Below are positions 1 to 9,571 of a DNA stretch of 60,423 nucleotides, one piece after another. The notes beneath the pieces are model-generated. The model did no database searches and was not told where the DNA came from. It saw nothing but the letters and a program-made list of their open reading frames with translations. The stretch comes from Desulfofustis glycolicus DSM 9705. Lineage in GTDB: Bacteria > Desulfobacterota > Desulfobulbia > Desulfobulbales > Desulfocapsaceae. The stretch lies in the NCBI RefSeq assembly GCF_900130015.1, contig NZ_FQXS01000026.1:1-60423 (forward strand), in the 5' to 3' direction. The position numbers were made by a program, and so were the translations under genes. Each line of letters starts with the position of its first letter. Positions within the stretch are counted from its first letter, which is position 1.

Positions 1-1090
1 CGGTGATCAGCCGGTCACCGTCCGGATCGCTGATTTCGGCGATCACCTCCTCGCCCCAGGGAAATTCTCGATACAGCTTCTCGGAAACCGTGGCTACATT
101 GCCGTCGGGACCCGACACCGTGGTCCGTTCGACTCGGTCGCCGTCCCCGTTCCGGTATTCAAGGCGGGTTTCCAGGCGCAGACCGTTGCCCGAGGTCAGG
201 CTCCAGGTGTTGTCCGCTTCGGTGTACCGATAGTCGTAGCGGCGCTCCAGGCCTTCCCGGTATTCCTGCACGAGCAGATCGGTGGGCGCGGCGCCGTCCG
301 GGGAGGGATTTTCGAGTCGCCAGACGACAAACGGATCGGCAAAGAGCGTGAGCTGGTAGAGGCCGTCCTCCTGCAGCTCGCCCTGGTCCGACTTGTCATA
401 AAACCTGATCTCGTAGGAGGACGCGGTGTCGGGCTCGATGACGACAAACGCTTCGGGGGTGACCACTTGCCGGAGGGTATCGTCCAGATAGACGGGGATG
501 ACGTTCTCGCTGAGGGTGGAAAGACGTATTGTTGCCGGGGTGAACAGTTCTGGAGACGGTTTGTCGGCCCTGACGAACAGGTCGCCGGCCGGCATGCCTT
601 CTTCGGCTTGGCCGAGGTTGATGGAAATATCGATGGAACCGATATTGACCGTGCCGCTGCCCACCACGTTGCACGAGTCGCCGGTACAGATCTGGCAACC
701 GACGTAAACCTTGGCCGCAACCGATTCGCCGCCGGTGATCGAGGCCTCAACACGTATCCAGCCGCTGCCGCTTTGGTCGGTTGGCAGAATGACGACCTGG
801 TTGTTTCCCTGCGCTACAAAGGAAATCCGTGCCTCCGATCCGTCATCCGGGGTGATCGCCCATTCCACCTGCTGGCCTTCAGGATAGGTCCGCGCGGTCA
901 GCGTAGCGGAATCGCCGAACATGATCGGTACCGACTCCTTATCTTCAAGATAGATACCGGTGACCATGGCCGGGACGGCCTTGAGCACACCAAAGTCAAG
1001 GCCCGCCTGGGCCGACCTGAGAGATAATAGGACAACGGCAAGAAGGAGACAGAGCCGCAGCAGGGGGGGCAAGGTTTTATTCCGGATCAT
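1..1090 (-). CDS. RHS/YD-repeat-type secreted protein, N-terminal part (runs off window)
   Basis: An uninterrupted minus-strand frame runs from ATG at 1090 to the left edge (363 codons, no stop). It opens with a clear Sec signal (MIRNK, then a Leu/Val-rich core, cleavage near SAQA at residue 29), followed by a beta-rich region with a Cys pair (CQICTGDSC). The segment around residues 155-240 (GSGTVNIGSIDISINLG, then TPATIRLSTLSE and YEIRFYDK) matches my recollection of the N-terminal region of bacterial RHS proteins, and the last residues (DGDRVERTTVSGPDGN) look like the start of YD-type repeats. RHS proteins are large secreted or cell-surface beta-cocoon proteins, often with variable C-terminal toxins, but the C-terminus is outside the window. 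The start overlaps the stop of the upstream TPR gene by 14 bases, so it is the last visible gene of a four-gene operon. Confidence 0.72.
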   Translation of the reverse strand, partial: MIRNKTLPPLLRLCLLLAVVLLSLRSAQAGLDFGVLKAVPAMVTGIYLEDKESVPIMFGDSATLTARTYPEGQQVEWAITPDDGSEARISFVAQGNNQVVILPTDQSGSGWIRVEASITGGESVAAKVYVGCQICTGDSCNVVGSGTVNIGSIDISINLGQAEEGMPAGDLFVRADKPSPELFTPATIRLSTLSENVIPVYLDDTLRQVVTPEAFVVIEPDTASSYEIRFYDKSDQGELQEDGLYQLTLFADPFVVWRLENPSPDGAAPTDLLVQEYREGLERRYDYRYTEADNTWSLTSGNGLRLETRLEYRNGDGDRVERTTVSGPDGNVATVSEKLYREFPWGEEVIAEISDPDGDRLIT

Positions 1091-2069
1091 TTTCCTGTGT
1101 TTCCTGGGTGACTACCGGCAGGCCGCCTATTTGCCCGACTTGGCCGGGCGATCGGAGGTCCGGGATGGATACGGGGGCGATAGGGATAAGCTCAATGGTG
1201 TCCGGCTCGGGAGGAACCGCGCGCACCTGCACTGGTGGATTGGGTATTACGGAAGCAATGTCCACCCGATAGAGCCTGGCCAGATAATGCGCTACTGCCG
1301 AGAGTGATGCTCCTTCCTCCACTGCCGCCAGGTAGGCGTCTACCGCACTGTTCTTTCTGCCGATGTGCTCCATGGCCCGGCCCAGCAGGATGAATGCTTC
1401 CCGGCGGTTTTGCTGGTCGTCGTCATCCTGTGCCAGCGAGGAGAGCAGTTCAACGATGAGCTGGTGTTCCGACTCCGCATGAAAGAGGATATAAGCGACC
1501 AACAACTTGACCCGGGAAGGGAGGGTATGGTGCCGCGCAAGCTCCGCCGACCTATGACGAAGCTCGCCCAATTGGCCCGGGGTTATACTGATGGCGTCGG
1601 CGGCGAGCAGCTCCAGCGGCAGGTCCCGGCCAAGCATGCTCTCAGCCCGGACAATATCCTCTGCCATGAACAGCCGATAGATATCGACCAGGCTTACCCC
1701 GGCCTTGACCAGTGGCTCACGCTGACGATGGGTATCGCTGGACAACAACAGTGGCAGGAGGTCATCCTCCAGTTCCGGGTCACAGGTGATGGCCTGTTTG
1801 TAGAAAACAAACGCCTGCTGATAGTCCTCATCGATCATGGCCAGATTGCCGAGGCCAGCATGTGCCGGACCGTACTGGGGATCAAGGTCGATTACCTGCT
1901 GAAAAAACCGGTTGGCCTCGGCGTAGTCGCCTTGTTTGTAGGACTGACAACCCGTTTCATAGAGAAATTTGGTTTCTTCGCGGTAGAATTCGGTTCGCAC
2001 AGCGGCGCACCCCGAGAGGATCACGGTGCACAGCAATGCCGGGAAAAGGTGCCGGAAAAGCGTTCTCAT
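1077..2069 (-). CDS. TPR-repeat outer-membrane lipoprotein
   Basis: A 330-residue protein with a lipoprotein signal: MRTLFRHLFPALLCTVILSG followed by Cys21 (lipobox LSGC). Residues about 35-110 form two tetratricopeptide repeats (for example YKQGDYAEANRFFQQVIDLD and YQQAFVFYKQAI), and further helical repeats follow to about residue 250; the C-terminal 70 residues are Pro-rich and probably extended. Its ATG overlaps the stop of the upstream barrel gene (ATGA), and its own stop overlaps the RHS start, so the three genes are likely translationally coupled. TPR lipoproteins commonly act as scaffolds in envelope export or assembly. Here it plausibly links the barrel protein to the RHS or Ig partner, but that role is inference from position. 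Confidence 0.8.
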   Translation of the reverse strand: MRTLFRHLFPALLCTVILSGCAAVRTEFYREETKFLYETGCQSYKQGDYAEANRFFQQVIDLDPQYGPAHAGLGNLAMIDEDYQQAFVFYKQAITCDPELEDDLLPLLLSSDTHRQREPLVKAGVSLVDIYRLFMAEDIVRAESMLGRDLPLELLAADAISITPGQLGELRHRSAELARHHTLPSRVKLLVAYILFHAESEHQLIVELLSSLAQDDDDQQNRREAFILLGRAMEHIGRKNSAVDAYLAAVEEGASLSAVAHYLARLYRVDIASVIPNPPVQVRAVPPEPDTIELIPIAPVSIPDLRSPGQVGQIGGLPVVTQETQENDPE

Positions 2070-3871
2070 CAGAACTGTACCTCAAAGCCGATTTCACATT
2101 GTGCTTCTGTCTCTATTGAGGATCTGTTACCCAGGGAAATATAGGCGAGGGCCTGATAGCGATGCAGAAATTCCGGTTTGTAATCCAGCCGGCTAAAAAC
2201 ATTCATGCCCGACTCCTCGCCGTTGCGTGAATATTTTGTTTGCAGCTGGAAATGCCAGAGATCGTCGCTCAGATCGAAACGGATGTAGCCCTGGTCGTAG
2301 GGTGAGAACCTGGAATAGTCGATGGTTCTCCTGGTCCATTCGACAGACAACCTGCCGATCACCTCGGCCCGGGTGTAACTGGTAGTCAGCATGAAACGCA
2401 GCGAATCACTGGTGTCGGTGTCGGTGTAGTTCGCCTGCAGCATGGTTGACCAGCTGTCATCCCATCTATGAATGAGGCTCCCCATACAATTGGTATTGGT
2501 GCCGAATTCGTCCTCACGGTTATAGATGCTCAGAAACAATGTGTCGGCACTGCCTACCCCCAGACGTAAAGAACCGTCGATTTCACGAACCGTGCTGTCG
2601 TCGCTGTGGCGGGTCAGGTTGAAAAAGCGCAGCGTAGCTGAAAGGTTACTGAAAACCCAAACAGGCTGGGACATGAAATAATCGATACCGGCATCAAACC
2701 CTTGTGCGTCGCGGTCTACGTTGTGCAGAGGATCTGCGAAGTCTGCCTTGAAGTTTTCACCGAGGTTGGTATAGCCAGCCGAAAACCTGATGGCGCCGAG
2801 GTCATATTCTCCTTTCAGGACATACCCCTGATCGCTGCCGAGTACTTCATCATCCGTCGTCACTGCTTCGGCTGCTATGGAGAACGATTCAGAGAACCAG
2901 TATTGCAGGTCGGCGGCAGCAGCGTGGGAACCCTGCCGTTCGTCACTGAAATACTCATCGACCGCTCGTCGGTAGGTGAAACTTGTCCCGACCAGCCAGG
3001 ATCGCTCCTCCCCGTAGCTGAGTCGGGCTGCCGCTCCCTGCTCTTGACTGTCGACATCGCCTTCCGAAGAGAAGAAAACGGCTGTCCCGCTCAAGCGATC
3101 ATACCCCTGGTCGACCGTGAAACCGAGCTTGTTGCGCTCTGTCTTGAAATCGCTGAAGAGTTGCATGGGGTCCCGGAAATTACCGAGATTGTCCCGGAAC
3201 ACGCCTTTGGCCTTGCCGGTAAGCCAACGCCTTTCGGCCATCACCTGGGTTCCGTTGAAGGTTGCTGAAGAACCGTCATAATCCTGGATGGCCTGGAAGA
3301 CACCCCGAACGGTGTTGTTCTCATCTTGATAGTCCAGACCAGTCCGCAAACGGGCTTCACCGTCATCCTGGTCTTGATCATCATTATAGCGATACAACGT
3401 TGAGAAGGAGCCATAGAGTCGATGTGGATATTCCACCGCCGGCAGCGGTTCAGGAACCTGGATTCCCGGCCGAGATTCAATTTTAGCTACCATGACATCG
3501 ATCAGAGCAGCATCCCGGCTGCCGTCGGTAAAAACAACACTAACGGCAAATTGATATCTGCCATCGGGCACCAACTCACCGTTGTTATCGGTGCCATCCC
3601 AAACAAAGCGGTGATCCCCCGCGCGAAGATCGACAAAGGTAAAGCGATCAGCAACCTGACCACGAAAATCGATCACTTTGACCTCGATCTCGCTCGCATC
3701 CCGAAAAAGCTGATAGCCGACGGCAAGAGGGCCCTGGGATGGATCGAATATGCCGGCATCGCTGTTGAAAGGAAGGAAGCCCTGGGCCGCACAGCTTTGT
3801 GGGAAGATGAGAAACAGAACTATCGTCGCGCCAGCAACTACGTGTATGAGAAATTCGATTCGCACCGTCAT
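2069..3871 (-). CDS. Outer-membrane beta-barrel protein with FlgD-type Ig domain
   Basis: I place the start at ATG 3871, because a signal peptide begins there (MTVRIEFLIHVVAGATIVLF, cleavage near SCAAQG) and the frame upstream overlaps the preceding gene. The protein is then 600 residues. An Ig-like FlgD-type fold occupies about residues 55-125 (VKVIDFRGQVADRF, then FVWDGTDNNGELVPDGRYQF, the hallmark of that domain). From about 160 to the end the sequence is amphipathic beta-strand with regular aromatic girdles, and it ends in FEVQF, a C-terminal Phe typical of barrels inserted by BAM. It sits 16 bases after the giant Ig-like gene and its stop overlaps the TPR lipoprotein start. A secretion or anchoring pore for the neighbouring surface proteins is possible but unproven. 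Confidence 0.72.
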   Translation of the reverse strand: MTVRIEFLIHVVAGATIVLFLIFPQSCAAQGFLPFNSDAGIFDPSQGPLAVGYQLFRDASEIEVKVIDFRGQVADRFTFVDLRAGDHRFVWDGTDNNGELVPDGRYQFAVSVVFTDGSRDAALIDVMVAKIESRPGIQVPEPLPAVEYPHRLYGSFSTLYRYNDDQDQDDGEARLRTGLDYQDENNTVRGVFQAIQDYDGSSATFNGTQVMAERRWLTGKAKGVFRDNLGNFRDPMQLFSDFKTERNKLGFTVDQGYDRLSGTAVFFSSEGDVDSQEQGAAARLSYGEERSWLVGTSFTYRRAVDEYFSDERQGSHAAAADLQYWFSESFSIAAEAVTTDDEVLGSDQGYVLKGEYDLGAIRFSAGYTNLGENFKADFADPLHNVDRDAQGFDAGIDYFMSQPVWVFSNLSATLRFFNLTRHSDDSTVREIDGSLRLGVGSADTLFLSIYNREDEFGTNTNCMGSLIHRWDDSWSTMLQANYTDTDTSDSLRFMLTTSYTRAEVIGRLSVEWTRRTIDYSRFSPYDQGYIRFDLSDDLWHFQLQTKYSRNGEESGMNVFSRLDYKPEFLHRYQALAYISLGNRSSIETEAQCEIGFEVQF

Positions 3872-3887
3872 GTTCAAATTATTCCGA

Positions 3888-6800
3888 TTACCAGCAGGGA
3901 CCAGTAACGATGATAACGGTATCAGTCGCAATCAGACCGTCCACAGTGCGTATCTCGACCTCGATTGGATAATTTCCTTCCGGAGAAGCAATAGAGTCAC
4001 ATTCAGCCGTGAATGTTTCGCCGCTGATATCCGGGTCGGAGCAACCAACGGGGCCGCGCACCAAAATAGTATCAACCGATGAGCTGCCCGGAGAAAATGT
4101 GCCGTTCACCGGTATTGGGTCGCATAGAAAATAATCGCCATTTTCAATGGATGTTATTGTTATGACAGGTGATACGAAGGAAGATGTCTTGTTGACAAAG
4201 GCTGAGGCGGAGCCCATCAGTCCGGTCTCATCCCTCGCCTCGGCTCTGACTGCATTGCCGCCATCCTGGAGGTCAATGGTGGCCGAGAACCGTTTGCTGG
4301 CCGCATTATAGCTGGTCGGGAATGACGAGCCGTTACTGAGCACCTGCATATAGGTTATATCGCTGCCTGTGCTTGAGGCACTTCCGGTTACCAAAAGAGA
4401 TTCGGCTTCCGTTGAGGGGGGCAGACGATCCAGTTTGACGGAAATGGCAGCTTCGAACCGTATGGTCGTTTGCGCCCGGCCGTAAGCCCCTGCCTCGTCG
4501 AAAGCCTCGACAACTATCGTATTCAAGCCAGACGTTAACGAGACTTCTGCTCGAAAGGTACCGGCCGATTTGTGCCAACGGAGATCAACCGGAATTCCAT
4601 TTACCTGCATGGTAATTTCACTGATGATCGAAGCGCTGCTTTCCGCCTTGCCGGAAATCATTATTTCCGAAGAATCAGTGGTGCGAGGGAGTCTATCCAG
4701 CGTTACCTCAATAGCGCTGTTGCAGGAAATGAAAACAATAGCAAACCCGTTTGCACCGCTTTCATCGACGGCTCTCATTTCGATAGTATTCGGACCCGGA
4801 TCAAGATTCAGAGCCACTTCGAAACGCTCGCTGTGTTTGTCATAATTACGTACCGGAACCTCCCTGCCGTTGACCAATACGGTAACTTCCTCAACGTAGG
4901 AGTGACTGCTGCTCGCCTTACCGCTCAACGTGATCAACGAGGTATCCGTGACGGCCGGCAGACGATCCGGTTCGACAACCACCTGCGAGGAAATATCTGC
5001 AGGCACGCTCGGCTTGAAGATCGGCAATTTGAAGGGAATTTCGTATGGGGGGTGCTCATCGCAACTGAGGTGTAATCGGAAATCCGCTTCGAATGGGTCT
5101 CTGATGGTGGTGTCAAAAATCTCTGGAGAAATCTCCATTTCAAACCCGCGCAACGGCATCGTTGACACACCCGGGGAAAGTTCCCCATACGAGACTCGTG
5201 CAGTTTCGACACCTATTCTCGAATCGAATGCGTGCAGAGATGCTTGACATTGCTCGGCCGGGATAACGGTATTGTTTTGCAAGGACAGGAAGAGGCGGAT
5301 TGTTTCGCCGGGGTTTGCTTGGCCGTCGTTATTCTGATTGCTTATTTCCCAGATATTGTAGGTATCGATAGAGATATCAAGGGAAGTGTCGGGAAGAATA
5401 GTAGTATTTTGCCCGGCGAAGAAAGAGATCTGCTGAAAAGCGCTGTTGCCATCCGTATCTACTGCCTTGACCACGGCGAAATGTCGGCCATGGCTTAGTT
5501 GTAATGGGCCAAGCACACAAAAATAACCGCTATCCGGATCATAGTAGAGTGCTTCTTGCGCTACAATTTGGTTGTCGATAAAAAAACTGATACCATCGGG
5601 ATGCAGGTTTTTACCTTTATCAAGGATAAGAGCGGTAAACAGGGGGCCACCATAGCCCTGGACCGAGGAAGGTGAAGCTTTGAAATTGAAAATTTCCGGC
5701 TTGAATGTCAGCGAGAAATCAAGGCTAGCCTCAGCGGAGTAGCCACTATGGTCGGTTACCCTGAATTGGGCGGTATGTGGCCCCTCATCGACCTGAACAC
5801 CAAAGTTAAGCCGATAAATCCCATGAGTTGAGTCAAGCAGCCTGCCTTCGGCAACTTGATATTCAAGCACTGAACGCCCTTGCCAATCAAATGGCATGCG
5901 GCCATAGTAAGGGATCGGCTGATCATCTACCCGCACTCTCGTTTTGTCTGGATCGATTCGGCTTTCATCCCACGCCTCGCCCAAAAACTGCGCGTTAATC
6001 GCATTCCCTTCCAACTTGAGACTCTTTCCACTTTCAGCCCGATCAATGAGCCTGAGAGCAACGAGAGGCGGATTTTGCGGGAGGAAGATACCAATCGTCC
6101 TTGAACCGAGATTCTGAGCGGCATCACGTGCCTCAATGGTGAGTCCGAAGAGTTCCAAACCCTGATCTTCATACGTGCCTGAAAAATGGCCGGATGAAGG
6201 ATTAAAAGCGGTTTCGGGCAAATAGTCGTGCCCACCTCCATAGAGTTTAATATAAGATGGATTTTCTGGAACAATTTGATATTCAGCGTAACCTGGATTT
6301 CCTGGCTCAATTTCCAAACTTTCAAGCTTTAGTCTCGTTTTTAAATTCTCTAAAGGTGCTCCGTGATCATAAATATCCGCTTCAATTTTTCCGGTATTGA
6401 AATTATAGCTCGCGTTGAAAATTACTGGTGGAAGCAGATCCATAAACCTCACCTCACACTCCGGCGGGTGAGTGACCGTATAATAGTTTTTGTTAACCCT
6501 TAGAACGTATGGCTCTGGCGGCTGAGAGAGATTCCAACCAGGTTCTCCTTTGGCAATCGCCTCTTGCCATTTTTCTTTTGCCTCTTCCCAGTTCGCAGCA
6601 CCAAAGCTGGCGAGAATATTATTATTTATTTGCGCAAATAGGTGTCTCAATCCTTTCTCTGTATAAAATTTCATATTGACGAACGCGCCAAGAACGCATT
6701 CCGTTTTTTGCGTGCAATACGAAACCTTATGAAGGCCGCTCGTCAGCGGTCCTTCCAGCAAAGCGGCGCTAATGGTTTCGGATGGTTCGGAACAAAATTT

Positions 6801-8849
6801 GTTTGAAACGGTTGATCGCCGCCCTGATTTATTGATGAAGTCGATGTGATCTTGCATCTGTTCAGCAGGACTCGTTCCATACAACATTTTATACAGGTGG
6901 TTGTTGTAATATACGGCAGGCGTACCTATTGACGGATTGATTTCCTGTTCCGGAGCCTCGGTGGCAGTCGAAGTTACGGCTGATTGATCGGGATCCTCGG
7001 ACGTATCATCCAATTCTCCATAAACGACACAGTGTGCGGTCGTATTCTGTGAAGCGTTGTCGGTAACTGATAAAGAAACCGTTGCTATATCATCAGTGAG
7101 CTGAAACGGCGCAGTCAATTTTCCGGTAGATTTATCAAAAAAGAATGGAATATCACCATGCATCGGAGTCGACAGGAAGATTCGTAAATCCTTGAGTGGC
7201 GTTCCTTCATCTTTAATCAATGCAGAAAAACTGCGACTTTCTCGGTTATAAATAAAATTCTCGATTTCAGGAGGATCGAAGGGCACTAATATTTCTTTGG
7301 AATACAAAACGTTTCTATCGTTATTGATAAGCCGAAATGTATCGCTATAGGTGGTCTGCCATTTCCCTGTCTTGTGACCGATATTTACGGTATAGAGATT
7401 GAATCCCTCAATGGCGGGGGCAGTCGAGAAACCCTCTTCATCGAACCAGTATTTTTTACCGTTTACCTCAAACCATGAGGCTTGCAAGTCGATCTCAGGA
7501 AGCGGTCTTGTTTCAGCCGAGGCAACTAGAGTTTTGTTTAGCGGTTCGACTTGAAACCGCAACTCCGTGGACTGTTCAATTCTGACGGGAATCTCTATTG
7601 TTCCGAAAGTAAAGACCGCGTTGTTTGAGTAAAAACTATCAACATCTTGCTGGGTCGATTCGCTATCGAATGGGCAGTTTTCCGAACTCAGGTTTGATTG
7701 AAAACCGTTTGGGAAAGTCAATGATAAGGTTGTAAAATCAAGCTCTTGATCCTGAGTAGCGATATTGAAAATGACCTTGTTATTTTGTTGCGAATCAAAC
7801 TCGACTTTCTTCACTACTATCGAACCGTCTGTACTATCCAGTGAGAATTGACTCCATATATTCTCGTTTAACCGACTAAGTCTTTCAGATGGATGCCCAA
7901 AACGCCAAATCCATGTGGTGAAAGGGATAGTCAAAGGATACGTCCGATGGGGACGAATAATAACAGGAGAAAGATGGTCTGTTCTAATTTCAAGTGGAGT
8001 ATTTGATAGACTATACAAATACCCCGCTGTCTCACAATGAGCCCAGGTTTTTTCTGGTTGTTCAACTGAATAATGATTTGTAATCGTCTTTTCATTTCCG
8101 GCGCGATCCTGAAGGGTCAGAAGTAAAGACAATTCAGAAGTTGAATCTAACTGTCCTTCAGCGTTAATCACCACAGTTCCCGATCCATCGGCATGATTGG
8201 TCATTGCCGCATGAACCGCTTGGCCATTGATGCGGGCCTGCTTGACTCCCTGGTTATCGGTTGTCTCAACACCGGACCCTGTATCCAGATACTGAAAGAA
8301 AAACGGTATGTTGCTCGACGGAATTTTTTGAACTTGCGGGGTCGATGCCACGATTTCAGGAGGAATCGTATCAACAATGAAGAGGAGCTGTTTTGAGTCT
8401 TTGGTGGAATGGTCAGGATAAAGTGTTGTCAACGTAGCCGAGTGCCGACCTTCTGCCGGTGTCGCTATGGTCTGCTCAACAGAAGCCGCCCCTGCGTCTG
8501 ATCCCGAGATGGTCATGTTGATTTTATTCTCATCGATGGAGAGTGTTATCAAGTCATTGTTTGGAGCGGGAATCACCCCATGAGGATCTGGAACCAGCGT
8601 TGCTGATAATGGCAGGTCTTCTTCGGAAACGTACTCCACATCGATCCCCTCCTGTGCAGGTGCCGACGGGCATGTGAAGACGAGCAAGGCAATAGCTGAC
8701 AGAGCAAGAAGAAGAATTTTCGACTCGGGAAAAAGGAGATCATGATAGCCCTCTTCCCGACGGATATCTTTCCACGTTTTGCGGATGACATTCGAGATCA
8801 ATCGAAAACGAAGACCGGAGAGATTCTTAAGTTGCGATGAAGTTATCAT
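3888..8849 (-). CDS. Giant secreted protein with tandem Ig/cadherin-like domains
   Basis: A 1653-residue protein. The first about 45 residues are polar and basic, followed by a strongly hydrophobic stretch (SKILLLALSAIALLVF) and AQEG, so this is an unusually long signal peptide; the only Met before it is at 8849, preceded by AAGGA. The remainder is nearly all beta-sandwich: repeated motifs of the kind VDTIPPEI, DRAGN, DNASQN, DAAQN, and VTDHSGYS mark Big/cadherin-like units. Three copies of a roughly 90-residue unit start at residues about 1293, 1384 and 1474 (each beginning DRLP, with VNG and a DESG or DEAG motif), followed by a final Cys-containing domain ending TGPCW. No enzymatic motif was seen. 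It is the first gene of the envelope operon and is probably exported or displayed. Adhesin or structural scaffold are possible roles, inferred only. Confidence 0.75.
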   Translation of the reverse strand: MITSSQLKNLSGLRFRLISNVIRKTWKDIRREEGYHDLLFPESKILLLALSAIALLVFTCPSAPAQEGIDVEYVSEEDLPLSATLVPDPHGVIPAPNNDLITLSIDENKINMTISGSDAGAASVEQTIATPAEGRHSATLTTLYPDHSTKDSKQLLFIVDTIPPEIVASTPQVQKIPSSNIPFFFQYLDTGSGVETTDNQGVKQARINGQAVHAAMTNHADGSGTVVINAEGQLDSTSELSLLLTLQDRAGNEKTITNHYSVEQPEKTWAHCETAGYLYSLSNTPLEIRTDHLSPVIIRPHRTYPLTIPFTTWIWRFGHPSERLSRLNENIWSQFSLDSTDGSIVVKKVEFDSQQNNKVIFNIATQDQELDFTTLSLTFPNGFQSNLSSENCPFDSESTQQDVDSFYSNNAVFTFGTIEIPVRIEQSTELRFQVEPLNKTLVASAETRPLPEIDLQASWFEVNGKKYWFDEEGFSTAPAIEGFNLYTVNIGHKTGKWQTTYSDTFRLINNDRNVLYSKEILVPFDPPEIENFIYNRESRSFSALIKDEGTPLKDLRIFLSTPMHGDIPFFFDKSTGKLTAPFQLTDDIATVSLSVTDNASQNTTAHCVVYGELDDTSEDPDQSAVTSTATEAPEQEINPSIGTPAVYYNNHLYKMLYGTSPAEQMQDHIDFINKSGRRSTVSNKFCSEPSETISAALLEGPLTSGLHKVSYCTQKTECVLGAFVNMKFYTEKGLRHLFAQINNNILASFGAANWEEAKEKWQEAIAKGEPGWNLSQPPEPYVLRVNKNYYTVTHPPECEVRFMDLLPPVIFNASYNFNTGKIEADIYDHGAPLENLKTRLKLESLEIEPGNPGYAEYQIVPENPSYIKLYGGGHDYLPETAFNPSSGHFSGTYEDQGLELFGLTIEARDAAQNLGSRTIGIFLPQNPPLVALRLIDRAESGKSLKLEGNAINAQFLGEAWDESRIDPDKTRVRVDDQPIPYYGRMPFDWQGRSVLEYQVAEGRLLDSTHGIYRLNFGVQVDEGPHTAQFRVTDHSGYSAEASLDFSLTFKPEIFNFKASPSSVQGYGGPLFTALILDKGKNLHPDGISFFIDNQIVAQEALYYDPDSGYFCVLGPLQLSHGRHFAVVKAVDTDGNSAFQQISFFAGQNTTILPDTSLDISIDTYNIWEISNQNNDGQANPGETIRLFLSLQNNTVIPAEQCQASLHAFDSRIGVETARVSYGELSPGVSTMPLRGFEMEISPEIFDTTIRDPFEADFRLHLSCDEHPPYEIPFKLPIFKPSVPADISSQVVVEPDRLPAVTDTSLITLSGKASSSHSYVEEVTVLVNGREVPVRNYDKHSERFEVALNLDPGPNTIEMRAVDESGANGFAIVFISCNSAIEVTLDRLPRTTDSSEIMISGKAESSASIISEITMQVNGIPVDLRWHKSAGTFRAEVSLTSGLNTIVVEAFDEAGAYGRAQTTIRFEAAISVKLDRLPPSTEAESLLVTGSASSTGSDITYMQVLSNGSSFPTSYNAASKRFSATIDLQDGGNAVRAEARDETGLMGSASAFVNKTSSFVSPVITITSIENGDYFLCDPIPVNGTFSPGSSSVDTILVRGPVGCSDPDISGETFTAECDSIASPEGNYPIEVEIRTVDGLIATDTVIIVTGPCW

Positions 8850-9571
8850 CTATCCTTTTCCAAAGAGTGGTGAGGGGTCCTTGTTCCCCTAATGGTGCAT
8901 AAGGATCTCAAGGATACTATTTCGGCCGGTCTCCCAAATATTACATATCCCTGGGAAATGATGGCTGATTATCCAGACGAACAAAAGTGCCACTAACACG
9001 CGGCATTTTTTGTGTCAACAATAAATTTTAATGTCAAAACAGATACTAGCACCACTTTTGGTCACAATCCCTTACCAGTAAAAGGTTTGCGTCGTTTCAC
9101 ACAATTTTTTCGATGATCAGGGGTGTACTATGCGAAGGAGTGCATTCACGACAAGTTGAATCTCCACGGCGATGCTACTCAATATGTTAGGATGGTTAAC
9201 GAAGATTCCTGCCCCTTGCAATCAAAGCGAAGCCTTCATTTTTCTTATTCAACTGTTTCGGTAGTGACAAAACAGGTGACTCAGATTTCCGATTTCAGCA
9301 CAAAGCACGACTGGCCAAAAGCTCCAACAGATTGGTTCTCTCTCTGAGGCAAGACATCATCTTGGTGAATAAGGGGGGAGGTGCTGAGGGCAGAAGAAAT
9401 CCGTTCAGGAGCGGTCGTTCAAGCGCTCCGTAGTGATACCCGGCGTAATTTCGACGTGTCCGAGATCGCTTGCCGACTGATCAGAAAGCGATGAAAGAGA
9501 CGGACGAGAAAGAACGCGCCCTGCCTACAGGCTTAGGGGCTCCGCACAGGGCGCGCTCCGGAGGGGTCTGT
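8850..9571. other. Intergenic region, no convincing gene
   Basis: A 722-base gap upstream of the giant Ig-like gene that should hold its promoter. It is AT-richer than its surroundings between about 8930 and 9120, suggesting regulatory or recently acquired DNA. One minute plus-strand frame starts with GTG at 9381, directly behind GGGGGAG, and encodes 37 residues ending at 9494; its middle (VVQALRSDTRRNFDVSEIACRLI) weakly resembles the first half of a BON domain and may be a remnant. A longer plus-strand frame at 9123-9347 shows no recognisable family or coding bias and is not called. Confidence 0.4.
9515..9555 (-). terminator. Stem-loop downstream of CBS gene
   Basis: A perfect 9-base inverted repeat, CGCGCCCTG at 9515-9523 and CAGGGCGCG at 9547-9555, with a 23-base loop, lies 17 bases beyond the stop of the CBS gene. 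Read on the minus strand the stem is followed by TTCTTTCTC, a moderately U-rich tail, so it is a plausible Rho-independent terminator. Confidence 0.5.

Noticed and set aside
8980-9005. Sigma-54-like promoter (minus strand GTGGCACTTTTGTTCGTC)
   Set aside because: The GG element is right but the second element reads CG instead of GC at the required distance, so the consensus fails.
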